Shown here: piece by piece, positions 1-8,067 of the stretch
Layout of the letters: every line of letters starts with the position of its first letter
How positions within the stretch are numbered: the stretch's first letter is position 1
Assembly: GCA_902825855.1 (NCBI GenBank)
Contig: CADECW010000006.1
Coordinates: 63,302-104,870, forward strand
DNA from: an uncultured Rhodospirillales bacterium
Lineage (GTDB): Bacteria; Pseudomonadota; Alphaproteobacteria; Reyranellales; Reyranellaceae
DNA: 41,569 nt
Direction: 5' to 3'
The notes under the pieces: generated by a model
What the model saw: the letters and a program-made list of their open reading frames with translations, nothing else
Databases searched by the model: none
Told to the model about the DNA's origin: nothing
Position numbers and translations under genes: made by a program

Positions 1-665
1 AGATCCATCAGGTAGCCGGCGCCGCGGATCGTATGGATCTGCACGTTGGCGCCTGATTCGGCCAGGATCTTGCGCAGGCGATGGACGTAGACCTCGATTG
101 CATTGGAGGCGACGTCTTGCGAGGAGCCGAAGACCTGCCCCTGCAGCGAATCGTGCGACACTACCTTGCCACTGCGCTTCAGCAGCACCTCCAGCACATC
201 GACCTCGCGCGCGGGCAGGCTCAGTATGCGGCCGTCGACGATCGCCTGGCGGCCATCGGTCTTGAGCGCCAGGTTGCCCAGGGTCAGCGTCGGACCGCCC
301 GGGCCCGGCGAGCGGCGCAGCAGTGCCTGCAGGCGGGCTATCAGCTCGTCGGTCGAGAACGGCTTCACCATGTAGTCGCTGGCGCCCTTGTTCAACCCGC
401 CGACCCGGTCGTCGAGGCCGCTGCGCGCCGACAGGATGAGGACTGGCGTCTGGTCGCGCCGCCGCCGCATCTGGTCGAGCAGGGTAAGGCCGTCGGCGTC
501 GGGCAGCCCGAGATCGAGCACCACGGCGGCGTACTGCACGGTGCGAAGCGAGGCTTCCGCATCGGCGACGTTCTTCGCCGCGTCGACGTCGAGCCCGGAA
601 CGGCCCAGCGCCTTCGTCACGAGGCTGACGAGATCGTCATTGTCCTCGACCACCAGCACGCGCAT
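1..665 (-). CDS. OmpR/PhoB-family response regulator (3' end outside window)
   Basis: DNA-binding response regulator of a two-component system, acting in the cytoplasm. The reading frame starts at the ATG whose complement is at 663-665 and runs off the window start, so about 221 residues are visible. The receiver domain (about 1-115) has the acidic pair E7/D8, phosphoacceptor D51 (VVLDLGLPDADG), S79 and K101 (MVKPF). From about residue 125 comes a winged-helix DNA-binding domain, with the recognition-helix region reading NAIEVYVHRLRKIL and ending in IRGAGYLMD, typical of OmpR/PhoB proteins. Any partner histidine kinase would lie beyond the window, downstream. It is divergent from the PrpF-like gene at 804 with a 138-base gap. 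The family is clear; the signal and targets are unknown. Confidence 0.93.
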   Translation of the reverse strand, partial: MRVLVVEDNDDLVSLVTKALGRSGLDVDAAKNVADAEASLRTVQYAAVVLDLGLPDADGLTLLDQMRRRRDQTPVLILSARSGLDDRVGGLNKGASDYMVKPFSTDELIARLQALLRRSPGPGGPTLTLGNLALKTDGRQAIVDGRILSLPAREVDVLEVLLKRSGKVVSHDSLQGQVFGSSQDVASNAIEVYVHRLRKILAESGANVQIHTIRGAGYLMD

Positions 666-790
666 TTGTCCAATAACCTCACTGTCCCGTGCCGGGGCAA
701 TCGTAGGTCGCTCAACCGGACCCGTCGAGTTTGCCTTCAGGAACCTGTAATGGCCACCCCGGCAGCTGGGCATGGTGCGCGCCTGGCGTG

Positions 791-796
791 TATAGT
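791..796 (+). promoter_or_regulatory. Candidate -10 box TATAGT for the PrpF-like gene (leaderless start)
   Basis: TATAGT lies 7 bases upstream of the ATG at 804, and no Shine-Dalgarno sequence precedes that ATG. This spacing would place the transcript start at or near the start codon. I see no good -35 hexamer 17 bases upstream, so this is only a candidate. Confidence 0.35.
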
Positions 797-803
797 CGCC
801 AGC

Positions 804-1961
804 ATGAAGCAGCTCCGGATTCCCGCGGTCTATATGCGCGGCGGCACCAGCAAGGGCGTGTTCTTCCTGGCCGACGACCTGCCGTCGGATCCCGAGGCCC
901 GCGACCGCATCCTGATGCGGGTGATCGGCAGCCCCGACCGCTACGCCAAGCACACCGACGGCATGGGCGGCGCCACCTCGAGCACCAGCAAGGTCGTGAT
1001 CCTGTCCAGGTCCAGGCGCGCCGGTTGCGACGTCGACTACCTGTTCGGTCAGGTCGCAATCGACAAGCCGTTGGTCGACTGGTCGGGCAACTGCGGCAAC
1101 CTCAGTGCGGCGGTCGGTCCGTTCGCCATCAGCATGGGCCTGGTCGACGCGCCTCCCGACGGCCTGGCGACGGTCAACATCTGGCAGGCCAACATCAGAA
1201 AGAGGATCGTGAACCACGTGCCGATGAGCGCCGGCGAGGTGCAGGAACTGGGCGATTTCCAGCTCGACGGCGTGGCCTTCCCTGCGGCCGAGATCCAGCT
1301 CGAGTTCCTCGATCCGGCCGATGACGAAGGCGGCGAGGGCGGACCGACCTTCCCGACCGGCAACCATGTCGATGTGCTCGACGTGCCCGGCGTGGGCAAG
1401 GTCGAGGCGACCCTTATCAATGCAGGCAATCCCACGGTGTTCGTCGATGCGGCACGGCTCGGCCTGAAGGGGACGGAGCTACAGGGCGACGTCAACGGCG
1501 ACAAGGACTTGCTGGCGCGTGTCGAGGCCGTACGCGCGCTGGGCGCGGTCGCGATGGGAGACGCCGCCACGGCGGAGGAGGCGACGGCCAAGCGACAGCA
1601 TACCCCCAAGCTGTCGTTCGTCGCCAAGCCGGCGGGCTATACCGCGTCCGATGGTCGTACCGTCGAGGCAGGTTCGATCGACCTCTTGGCCCGGATCTTC
1701 TCCATGGGCGTGCTGCATCACGCCATGACGGGCACCGGCGCGGTCGCCATCGCAGCAGCCGCGGCCATTCCGGGCACCGTCGTTCACCGCGTGGCGCCGG
1801 TTGGACCCGACGGCCGCGTGCGCTTCGGTCATCCCTCTGGAACCCTCAAGGTCGGCGCCGAGGTCGAGAAGGACGGCAATCGGTGGGCGGTGAAGAAGGT
1901 GATGATGAGCCGTTCCGCGCGTCGGCTCATGGAGGGCTGGGTGCGGGTGCCGGCGTCCTGA
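804..1961 (+). CDS. PrpF-like isomerase (2-methylaconitate/4-oxalomesaconate isomerase family)
   Basis: The 385-residue product starts MKQLRIPAVYMRGGTSKGVF, the conserved N-terminal signature of the PrpF family (diaminopimelate-epimerase-like fold), and its length is normal for the family. Family members catalyse cofactor-independent cis-trans or allylic isomerisation of tricarboxylate-like acids, for example 2-methyl-cis-aconitate in the methylcitrate cycle or 4-oxalomesaconate in gallate breakdown. Other family landmarks are DGMGGATSSTSKVVI and WSGNCGNLSAAVGPFA near the active site. No prpB, prpC or acnD neighbours are present, so the substrate cannot be assigned. The open frame extends far upstream, but that part is antisense to the response regulator; the ATG at 804 begins the conserved domain. 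It is followed after 22 bases by the flavin oxidoreductase gene and is probably co-transcribed with it. Confidence 0.88.
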   Translation: MKQLRIPAVYMRGGTSKGVFFLADDLPSDPEARDRILMRVIGSPDRYAKHTDGMGGATSSTSKVVILSRSRRAGCDVDYLFGQVAIDKPLVDWSGNCGNLSAAVGPFAISMGLVDAPPDGLATVNIWQANIRKRIVNHVPMSAGEVQELGDFQLDGVAFPAAEIQLEFLDPADDEGGEGGPTFPTGNHVDVLDVPGVGKVEATLINAGNPTVFVDAARLGLKGTELQGDVNGDKDLLARVEAVRALGAVAMGDAATAEEATAKRQHTPKLSFVAKPAGYTASDGRTVEAGSIDLLARIFSMGVLHHAMTGTGAVAIAAAAAIPGTVVHRVAPVGPDGRVRFGHPSGTLKVGAEVEKDGNRWAVKKVMMSRSARRLMEGWVRVPAS

Positions 1962-1983
1962 GTCCTGTGATACGACGCTGACG

Positions 1984-2946
1984 ATGTTCGACGGCAACCG
2001 CGTCACGGCGCATACACGCTCGCGCTATCCCATCTTCCAGTCGCCGATGACCTGGATCGCCCGCGCGCCCTTGGTGTCGGCGGTCTCCGCCGCGGGCGGC
2101 ATGGGCCTCCTGGAGAACTCGATCCGCGACCTCTCGGTCACGCAGCGCGAGTTCACGGCTATTCGCGCCGCCACCAACCAGCCCTTCGGTGTGAACCTGC
2201 CGGTGCGCTACCTGCAGATGGATCCCAAGGAGGAAAGTGCCATCATCGACTGGCTGCTGGGCCAGGGCATCCATTTCGTCACCACCTCGGCCGGCGATCC
2301 GACGCGCTACACCAGGATGCTCAAGGATGCGGGCGTCACGGTCTACCACGCGACCGCGACCTTGCGGGGCGCCATCAAGGCGGTCGATGCCGGCGTCGAC
2401 GGGCTGATAGTCGAAGGGGCGGAAAGCGCCGGCCTGCGCAATCCCGAGGAGGTCCACACCTTCGCGCTGCTGCAGGCGGTCCGGGAGAAGGTCGACGTGC
2501 CGATCGTGGCGGCGGGCGGCATCGTCGACGGTCGCGGCATGGCGGCGGCCTTTGCTCTCGGCGCAGAGGGCGTCACCATGGGCACGCGCTTCGTCGCCTC
2601 GTTCGAGAGCCCGGTGCACCAGAATTACAAGCAGGCGATCGTCGCCGCGCCCATCACCGGCACCTCGCTTACCGACAATCCGCCGCGCGCCCGCTCGCGT
2701 GGCCTGCGCACGCCATACGCCGTCGAAGTCGCCGAGGGCAAGCGCGAGCGGCTGGCGCGCAATGCCACCCTCGACATGCTCTACGTCAACGGCGACGTCG
2801 ACAATACCTCGGGTGCCGCCGGCGAGAGCGCCGGGCTCATCCACGAGATCAAGTCGGTGCGCGAGATCGTCGACGAGACGATCGCAAGCTTCTGGCGCGA
2901 GATCGACCGGCTGGCCCGGCTGCGGCCTAAGGCTTCACACCTGTGA
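1984..2946 (+). CDS. Nitronate monooxygenase-like flavin oxidoreductase (NPD family)
   Basis: A 320-residue TIM-barrel flavoprotein of the 2-nitropropane dioxygenase/nitronate monooxygenase family, which bind FMN and oxidise nitronates or reduce quinones or enoyl groups. Visible landmarks are the N-terminal IFQSPMTWIARAPLVSAVS, SAAGGMGLLE, the FMN-phosphate region VPIVAAGGIVDGRGMAAA and ALGAEGVTMGTRF. The position that normally carries the E-x-G-G-H segment of true nitronate monooxygenases reads E147-S-A-G-L151, so the usual active-site histidine is missing. It follows the PrpF-like gene by 22 bases, and its last 20 bases overlap the 3' end of the convergent SDR gene. The fold assignment is secure; actual nitronate oxidation is doubtful. 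Confidence 0.85.
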   Translation: MFDGNRVTAHTRSRYPIFQSPMTWIARAPLVSAVSAAGGMGLLENSIRDLSVTQREFTAIRAATNQPFGVNLPVRYLQMDPKEESAIIDWLLGQGIHFVTTSAGDPTRYTRMLKDAGVTVYHATATLRGAIKAVDAGVDGLIVEGAESAGLRNPEEVHTFALLQAVREKVDVPIVAAGGIVDGRGMAAAFALGAEGVTMGTRFVASFESPVHQNYKQAIVAAPITGTSLTDNPPRARSRGLRTPYAVEVAEGKRERLARNATLDMLYVNGDVDNTSGAAGESAGLIHEIKSVREIVDETIASFWREIDRLARLRPKASHL

Positions 2947-3733
2947 GCTCGAGGCTGAGCGTCCGGAGCTTGCGACGCGCCTCGGCGTCGTAGGCCTGCG
3001 GGTTGGCGCGGGCCTCGTTCATGACGTTGAAATAGAGGCCGCTCTTGCCGTCGAGCCTGGACGAGACTGCGAGCTGCAGGATCGCCTCCGCGCCGGTCTC
3101 GACCTTGCTCATCGGCGACACGCCGGCGCGGCGCACCATGGTGGTATTCATATAGGTCGAAGGATGCAACGCATTGACGATCACGCCCGAGCCGTCGAGC
3201 TCGCGCGCCAGATCGACGGTGAACAGGATCTGTGCCAGCTTGCTCTGGCAGTAGGCTGACACGCCGCTGTAGGCCTTGGTCAGCATGACGTCGGAAAAGT
3301 CGATGGCCTGCTGTCCCGCCGAGGAGACGTTGACGATACGCGAAGGTGCCGCTGCCTTGATCAGCGGCAGCAGCTCGTAGGTCAGCAGAAAGCCCGCGAG
3401 GTAGTTCACCGCGAAGCGCAGCTCGTGACCGTCGGCGCTGGTCTGCCGGCCATTGCCGGCCGTACCGATCCCGGCGTTGTTGATCAGAAGATCGAGGCGA
3501 TCGGTTGTCTTTCGCACTTCGGCAGCGAGGCGACGGACTTCGCCCAGCGACGCGAGGTCCGCGGCCAGGAAGGCAGCGCTCCCGCCCGCCTTTTCGACCT
3601 CCTGCACCAGGGTTTCGCCGCGCTGACGGTCGCGGCCGTGCACCAGCACACGCCAGCCGTCCTCGCCGAGCGCCTTCGCCACGACGCGGCCGACTCCGTC
3701 GGTGGCGCCCGTCACCAATGCCGTCTTCGTCAT
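2927..3733 (-). CDS. Short-chain dehydrogenase/reductase (SDR family)
   Basis: A 268-residue NAD(P)-dependent oxidoreductase. The cofactor motif TGATDGVG is at residues 8-15, NNAG follows strand 4, and the catalytic tetrad is visible as the Asn of NYLAG, the Ser of NVSSAG and Tyr/Lys in YCQSK. The sequence resembles the retinol-dehydrogenase/WW-oxidoreductase-like branch of SDRs, but the substrate is unknown. The start at 3733 is chosen because GGAGGACTGC precedes the ATG; longer in-frame openings upstream lack such a site. It is convergent with the flavoprotein gene, overlapping it by 20 bases, and divergent from the amidohydrolase at 3792. Confidence 0.88.
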   Translation of the reverse strand: MTKTALVTGATDGVGRVVAKALGEDGWRVLVHGRDRQRGETLVQEVEKAGGSAAFLAADLASLGEVRRLAAEVRKTTDRLDLLINNAGIGTAGNGRQTSADGHELRFAVNYLAGFLLTYELLPLIKAAAPSRIVNVSSAGQQAIDFSDVMLTKAYSGVSAYCQSKLAQILFTVDLARELDGSGVIVNALHPSTYMNTTMVRRAGVSPMSKVETGAEAILQLAVSSRLDGKSGLYFNVMNEARANPQAYDAEARRKLRTLSLELTGVKP

Positions 3734-3791
3734 GCAGTCCTCCTCGACGAAGCATAGCCGGCGCGCCCGGCATTGACTAAGACTCTCGACC

Positions 3792-5105
3792 ATGGCGAAC
3801 AGATTGCATATCCGCGGCGCCCAGATCGTCACCATGGATGAGACGCTGGGCGATTTCGCAACGGCTGACATCCTGATCGAGAACGGCGCGATCCTGGCGG
3901 TCGGTCCGTCTCTAAACGCGGGCAACGCCGAGACGATCGACGGCTCCGGTATGATCGCCTTGCCCGGCATCATCGATGCCCATACCTGTCTGTGGCAGAC
4001 CGTGCTGCGCGGCTACGTGCCGGACCTCTGGCCGGGCGGCTACTATTCCAAGTTCCTGCCGCTGCGCGGCCGCTACGCGCCCGAGGACAATTTCAATGCC
4101 GCCTGGGTCGGCGGCTTCGAGATGCTGTCCTACGGCACGACCACTGTCGTCGACTACTGCCACGACATCCGCAGTCCGGCCTTTGCTCCGGCGTCGATCG
4201 CTGCGCTGAGGGAGGCCGGCATCCGCCACCTGTTCACTTATTCGTTCATGCCGGTGACGCCCGCGGAGTTCGCAACGTCGGAGGATCGACTAGCCGACGG
4301 CCGGCGCGTCTACGATGAGTTCCACGATCCCAAGAGCCTCACCACCATCGGCTTCGGCGTCGACTCGATCGGTGCGCCGGGCCTGGAGAAGCAGCTCGCC
4401 TTTGCTCGTGAGCTGAAGGCGCCGAGCTGCATCCATGTCAACGAAACGGGCACCATAGACAAGCTCGCCGCTGCGGGCCTGCTCGGCCCCGATCTGCTGG
4501 TGATTCACGGCAACCTGATCAGCAATCCCGAGCTTGAGCGCATGGCCGATGCCGGCATGCCGCTCTGCTTCACGCCCACGGCCGACACCCAGGGCACTCC
4601 GGCCGACGTCGTGCGTCGCTCCATAGAGCGCGGCGTCGACGTGGTGTTCGGCTGCGATATTCCCTGCACCGTGGCCTCGGACACGTTGGGCCAGCTGCGT
4701 GTCATGTTCAACGTCCAGGGCTATCTCGACGGCGCCATCGAGCGCAGCTTCTCGAGCGTGCTGGGCCGCCGTCCACCGGTGCGTCCCGGCCTGCCGTTGC
4801 TGACCCCGCGCAAGCTGATCGAGATCGCCACCATCACCGCCGCCCGCGTGCTGGGACTTGCCGATCGCGTCGGCTCGCTCACTCCCGGCAAGCGGGCCGA
4901 CATCGTCCTTATCCGCAAGGGAGCGTTCGGCAATTCCGTGGTCGACGATGCCTGCGCCCATGTCCTGCTGCAGACCAGCCCGCGCGACATCGACACCGTA
5001 CTGGTCGACGGCAAAGTGCGCATGCGAGCAGGGGTGCTGCAGGGTTTCGACGCCCAACGGGCCGGCGCGATGGTGGCTGCCTCGCGCAAGCGTATCCTGG
5101 ACTGA
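3792..5105 (+). CDS. Amidohydrolase-superfamily protein (AtzA/SsnA/cytosine-deaminase-like) with altered metal motif
   Basis: A 437-residue metal-dependent hydrolase of the amidohydrolase superfamily, the branch containing chlorohydrolases, guanine deaminases and SsnA. An N-terminal beta-sandwich (about 1-58) leads into the TIM barrel, and the chain returns to the sandwich near LTPGKRADIVLI. Metal-site residues visible are H64, H215 (CIHVNETG), H239 (VIHGNLIS) and D289 (GCDIPC). The second histidine of the HxH motif is replaced by Cys66 (IDAHTCLWQT). The enzyme would hydrolyse or deaminate an amide or ring nitrogen compound in the cytoplasm, but the substitution makes activity uncertain. Two bases separate its stop from the next gene, which implies one transcript. 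No clear ribosome site precedes the ATG. Confidence 0.85.
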   Translation: MANRLHIRGAQIVTMDETLGDFATADILIENGAILAVGPSLNAGNAETIDGSGMIALPGIIDAHTCLWQTVLRGYVPDLWPGGYYSKFLPLRGRYAPEDNFNAAWVGGFEMLSYGTTTVVDYCHDIRSPAFAPASIAALREAGIRHLFTYSFMPVTPAEFATSEDRLADGRRVYDEFHDPKSLTTIGFGVDSIGAPGLEKQLAFARELKAPSCIHVNETGTIDKLAAAGLLGPDLLVIHGNLISNPELERMADAGMPLCFTPTADTQGTPADVVRRSIERGVDVVFGCDIPCTVASDTLGQLRVMFNVQGYLDGAIERSFSSVLGRRPPVRPGLPLLTPRKLIEIATITAARVLGLADRVGSLTPGKRADIVLIRKGAFGNSVVDDACAHVLLQTSPRDIDTVLVDGKVRMRAGVLQGFDAQRAGAMVAASRKRILD

Positions 5106-5107
5106 CG

Positions 5108-5587
5108 ATGCCGACGCTGTATCTCCTCTGCGGCAAGATCGCGGCCGGGAAGTCGACCCTGGCACGACAGCTTGCCGCGCGGCCCTCGACCCTTCTCATC
5201 AGCGAGGATCACTGGACTTCGACCCTCTATCCGGTCGAGCTCAAGACGATCGAGGATTACACCCGGCTGTCGGCGAGGCTACGCGCGGCCATGACGCCGC
5301 ACATCGTCGACATCCTGCGCCAGGAGCTCTCGGTCGTGCTCGATTTTGCGGCGAACACGCGGCGACAGCGGTCTTGGATGCGCTCGCTGATCGACACTGC
5401 CGGCGTGCCGCACGAACTCCACTACGTCGCCGTGCCGGACGAGCTCTGCAAGCAGCGCCTGCGCCAGCGCAATGCCGGAAGCGAGCATCAGTTCCAGGTG
5501 AGCGACGCGGAGTTCGAGCAGTTCACCGCCCACTTCATCCCGCCGGCGGCGGACGAAGGCTTCAACGTCATCGTCCACACGCCTTGA
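5108..5587 (+). CDS. Small P-loop ATPase/kinase-like protein (AAA_33 type)
   Basis: A 159-residue P-loop protein with a Walker A motif at residues 7-14 (GKIAAGKS) followed by TLARQLA. It matches the layout of small nucleotide- or metabolite-kinase-like proteins of the AAA_33/zeta-like group: a short lid-like segment, the strand VVLDFAANTRRQR and the LRQRN arginines near the C-terminal half. These typically phosphorylate small molecules, nucleic-acid ends or aminoglycosides. The substrate here is unknown. The start codon lies two bases after the amidohydrolase stop, so translational coupling is likely and a joint function is possible. The fold is secure, the role is not. Confidence 0.78.
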   Translation: MPTLYLLCGKIAAGKSTLARQLAARPSTLLISEDHWTSTLYPVELKTIEDYTRLSARLRAAMTPHIVDILRQELSVVLDFAANTRRQRSWMRSLIDTAGVPHELHYVAVPDELCKQRLRQRNAGSEHQFQVSDAEFEQFTAHFIPPAADEGFNVIVHTP

Positions 5588-5686
5588 TCCCGCCAATGTC
5601 CACGGTGCGGCTTAGGTTGGCGAATCGCTTTTGCGACTCGACGCCTGCTCTGGCTTAATGACCAGGCCGATGGAGGGATTGGTCAA

Positions 5687-6577
5687 ATGGCACTCGAGAT
5701 CACCGAACTTCATCCCATCTTCGCTGGCGAAGTGTCGGGCATCGACCTGACGAAGCCGATCGACGCCGAGGAAGCGGCGACGATCGAAGCGGGGATGGAC
5801 CGCTTCGGCGTGCTCGTGTTCCGCGGCCAGGCCATTTCGGACGAGCAGCAGATCGCCTTTACGCGGAACTTCGGGGAACTCGAGAACTACAATACGTCCG
5901 GCACCGTGCGAAAGCGCGAGGACAACCGGCTCGGTCCCGGCATGGCCGATCTCTCGAACCTGACCAAGGACGGGAAGGTCATATCGGCCGACGATCGCGT
6001 GTGGTTCTTCAAGCTGGGTGACCGGCTTTGGCATTCGGACAGTTCGTTTCGGCCGATCCCGGCCAAATACTCGCTGTTGTCCGGGCGCACCGTTCCCGGC
6101 TGGGGCGGCAATACCGAATTCGCCGACATGCGAGCGGCGTATGACGCACTGGACGATCGCACGAAGGCAGAAGTGGCTGGACTGGTCTGCGAACACTCCC
6201 TGCTCTATTCGCGCCAGGCGGTCGGATTCTCGGAATTCACGCCGGAGGAAATCAGAAATTTCCAACCCGTTCGGCATCCCCTGGTGCGCGTGCAAAAGGC
6301 GACTGGCCGCAAATCGTTGTACCTGTCAGCGCATGCCGGCGTCATCGTCGGATGGTCGGTGCCGGAATCGCGGGCCTTCCTGCGCGATCTTACCGAGCAT
6401 GCGACCCGGCCCGAGTTCGTCTACTCCCATTCCTGGAGGCAGCACGATCTGGTGGTGTGGGACAACCGCACGACGATGCATCGCGCGCGCCGATTCGATC
6501 GCAATGAAGTACGCGACATGCGCCGTACCACCTTGGGCGGCGAGATGCCGATCGTCAGCGTGAGTGCTTACGGCTGA
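5687..6577 (+). CDS. TauD/TfdA-family Fe(II)/2-oxoglutarate dioxygenase
   Basis: A 296-residue non-heme iron oxygenase that couples 2-oxoglutarate decarboxylation to hydroxylation of a small substrate such as a sulfonate, aryloxy acid or amine. The iron ligands are H116 and D118 (WHSDSS) and the distal H265 (MHRAR); an arginine in RRTTLGG (about R280) would hold 2-oxoglutarate. The N-terminal GVLVFRGQ and FTRNFGELE are also typical of the family. A GGAGGG ribosome site lies before the ATG. The gene stands alone on its strand and is convergent with the amidase five bases away. The substrate cannot be read from the sequence; no sulfonate transporter is nearby. A second member of the family lies at 38308. 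Confidence 0.9.
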   Translation: MALEITELHPIFAGEVSGIDLTKPIDAEEAATIEAGMDRFGVLVFRGQAISDEQQIAFTRNFGELENYNTSGTVRKREDNRLGPGMADLSNLTKDGKVISADDRVWFFKLGDRLWHSDSSFRPIPAKYSLLSGRTVPGWGGNTEFADMRAAYDALDDRTKAEVAGLVCEHSLLYSRQAVGFSEFTPEEIRNFQPVRHPLVRVQKATGRKSLYLSAHAGVIVGWSVPESRAFLRDLTEHATRPEFVYSHSWRQHDLVVWDNRTTMHRARRFDRNEVRDMRRTTLGGEMPIVSVSAYG

Positions 6578-6582
6578 CTGGT

Positions 6583-7995
6583 TCAGTCGATTGGCGGGCG
6601 CTTGTCCGCCCAGGGCCTCGCCGCCTCGAAGGCGGCCGACATCTGCAGCACGCCAAGATCGTCGAAGCGACGGCCGACGATCTGCAGTCCGACCGGCAGT
6701 CCGTCCTTGGTGAAGCCGCAGGGCACCGATGCCGCCGGATTCTGCGACAGGTTGAAGGGGTAGGAGAATTCGGCCCATGACAGCCAGTCCCAGGGATGCT
6801 GGGGCCAATGCCTGGGCTGCAGCAGTTCGGCCGGAAAGGCCGCGACTGACACTGCCGGCGTCAGCAGGAAATCCCAGTCGTCGAAGAAGTGGGCGATCTC
6901 GGCGCAATAGGCGTACTTCACCAGCCGGGTCTTCTGGTAGTCGGCCATGGTGATCCTGGACCCCGCTTCGATGCAGGCGACGAAGCCCGGGTCCATGCGG
7001 TCGCGAAACTCCGGAATCCGCTCAGCATGGCGCGTGAAATGCGCCGGCCAGAAAAAGCGAGCGAGTTCCGGGCCCTTCGGGCCCCACGGCGTCTTTACCT
7101 TTTCGACGCGCCAGCCCAGGTCCGTCTCGAAGGCCGCCACCGCCATGGCGACGAGCTCGGCCACTTCCGGATCGACACGGGCATGGTCGAGGTCCGGGCT
7201 GTAGGCGAGGCGAGGCGCACGCGGCCGCCGCTGCAGATGGCGCGGATAGTCGGCAGGCAGGGCCTCCAGGCTGGTGTGATCGTCCGGATGCGGGCCGGCC
7301 ATCGTGCGCAGCATGAGGGCGGCATCGGCGACGGTGCGCGTGAGGGGGCCGAGATGCACGGTATGATCGCTCGCTGCCACCGGCGACTGCGGCACGCGGC
7401 CATAGGTCGGCTTCAGCCCGAAGACGCCGCTGAAATGCGCCGGCATGCGGATCGAGCCGGCGCCGTCGCTGCCCTGATGCAAGGGGCCGTAACCGGCGGC
7501 CGCGCCGGCGCCGGCTCCGGCGGACGAGGCTCCGGCGTTCATGCCGTGCTTCCAGGGATTGTGGGTGATGCCGGTCAGCGGACTGTTGCTGACGCCCATC
7601 CAGCCGAACTCCGGCGTCGTCGTCTTGCCGAGTATGACCGCGCCGGCGTTGCGCAGGCGGGCGACCATGGCGTTGTCCGCTGTCGCGACCTCGCCGCGGC
7701 GCAGGTGCGTGCCGTATTCGACCTGCATGCCGCGCACGGCTTCGTGGTCCTTGATCGTCACCGGCACGCCGTGCAGCGGCCCGATCGGCCCACCGGTGGC
7801 CAGCGCGCGGTCCGCCGCCTGTGCCGCGTCCATCGCCTCTTCAACTGCGAGATAGGCGAACGCGTTGAGTTTGGGCTCCAGCCTTTGGATGCGGTTCAGC
7901 ACTGCCGAAGTGATTTCGACAGAAGATAGCTTCTTGGCGCGGATGGCATCGGCCAGTTCGGTCGCCGGGATGAAGCAAAGATCGGTCTCGTTCAT
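6583..7995 (-). CDS. Amidase (amidase-signature family)
   Basis: A 470-residue amidase-signature hydrolase. The Ser-cisSer-Lys triad is visible: K82 in VTIKDHE, cis-Ser158 in GASSAG, and nucleophile Ser181 in QGSDGAGSIRMPA. The family hydrolyses amides, including aryl amides, carbamoyl compounds and GatA-type substrates; the absence of gatB/gatC argues against a tRNA amidotransferase subunit. The start at 7995 (MNETDLCF) is preferred because alignment-typical sequence begins there; an in-frame ATG at 8031 would add 12 residues. It is the last gene of the hyuA-hyuB-amidase operon, 72 bases after hyuB, which suggests a role in opening linear amides produced from cyclic ureides. Confidence 0.9.
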   Translation of the reverse strand: MNETDLCFIPATELADAIRAKKLSSVEITSAVLNRIQRLEPKLNAFAYLAVEEAMDAAQAADRALATGGPIGPLHGVPVTIKDHEAVRGMQVEYGTHLRRGEVATADNAMVARLRNAGAVILGKTTTPEFGWMGVSNSPLTGITHNPWKHGMNAGASSAGAGAGAAAGYGPLHQGSDGAGSIRMPAHFSGVFGLKPTYGRVPQSPVAASDHTVHLGPLTRTVADAALMLRTMAGPHPDDHTSLEALPADYPRHLQRRPRAPRLAYSPDLDHARVDPEVAELVAMAVAAFETDLGWRVEKVKTPWGPKGPELARFFWPAHFTRHAERIPEFRDRMDPGFVACIEAGSRITMADYQKTRLVKYAYCAEIAHFFDDWDFLLTPAVSVAAFPAELLQPRHWPQHPWDWLSWAEFSYPFNLSQNPAASVPCGFTKDGLPVGLQIVGRRFDDLGVLQMSAAFEAARPWADKRPPID

Positions 7996-8067
7996 GCCAG
8001 TGTCCCGCAGCAGGCCGCGTCGAGCGGACAAATTGGTGGTCGGCCAGTGACCGTGCCAGCGCGCAGA

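Noticed and set aside
81..803. Long N-terminal extension in frame with the PrpF-like gene
   Set aside because: It is antisense to the response regulator, has no recognisable domain, and the family N-terminus begins exactly at the ATG at 804.
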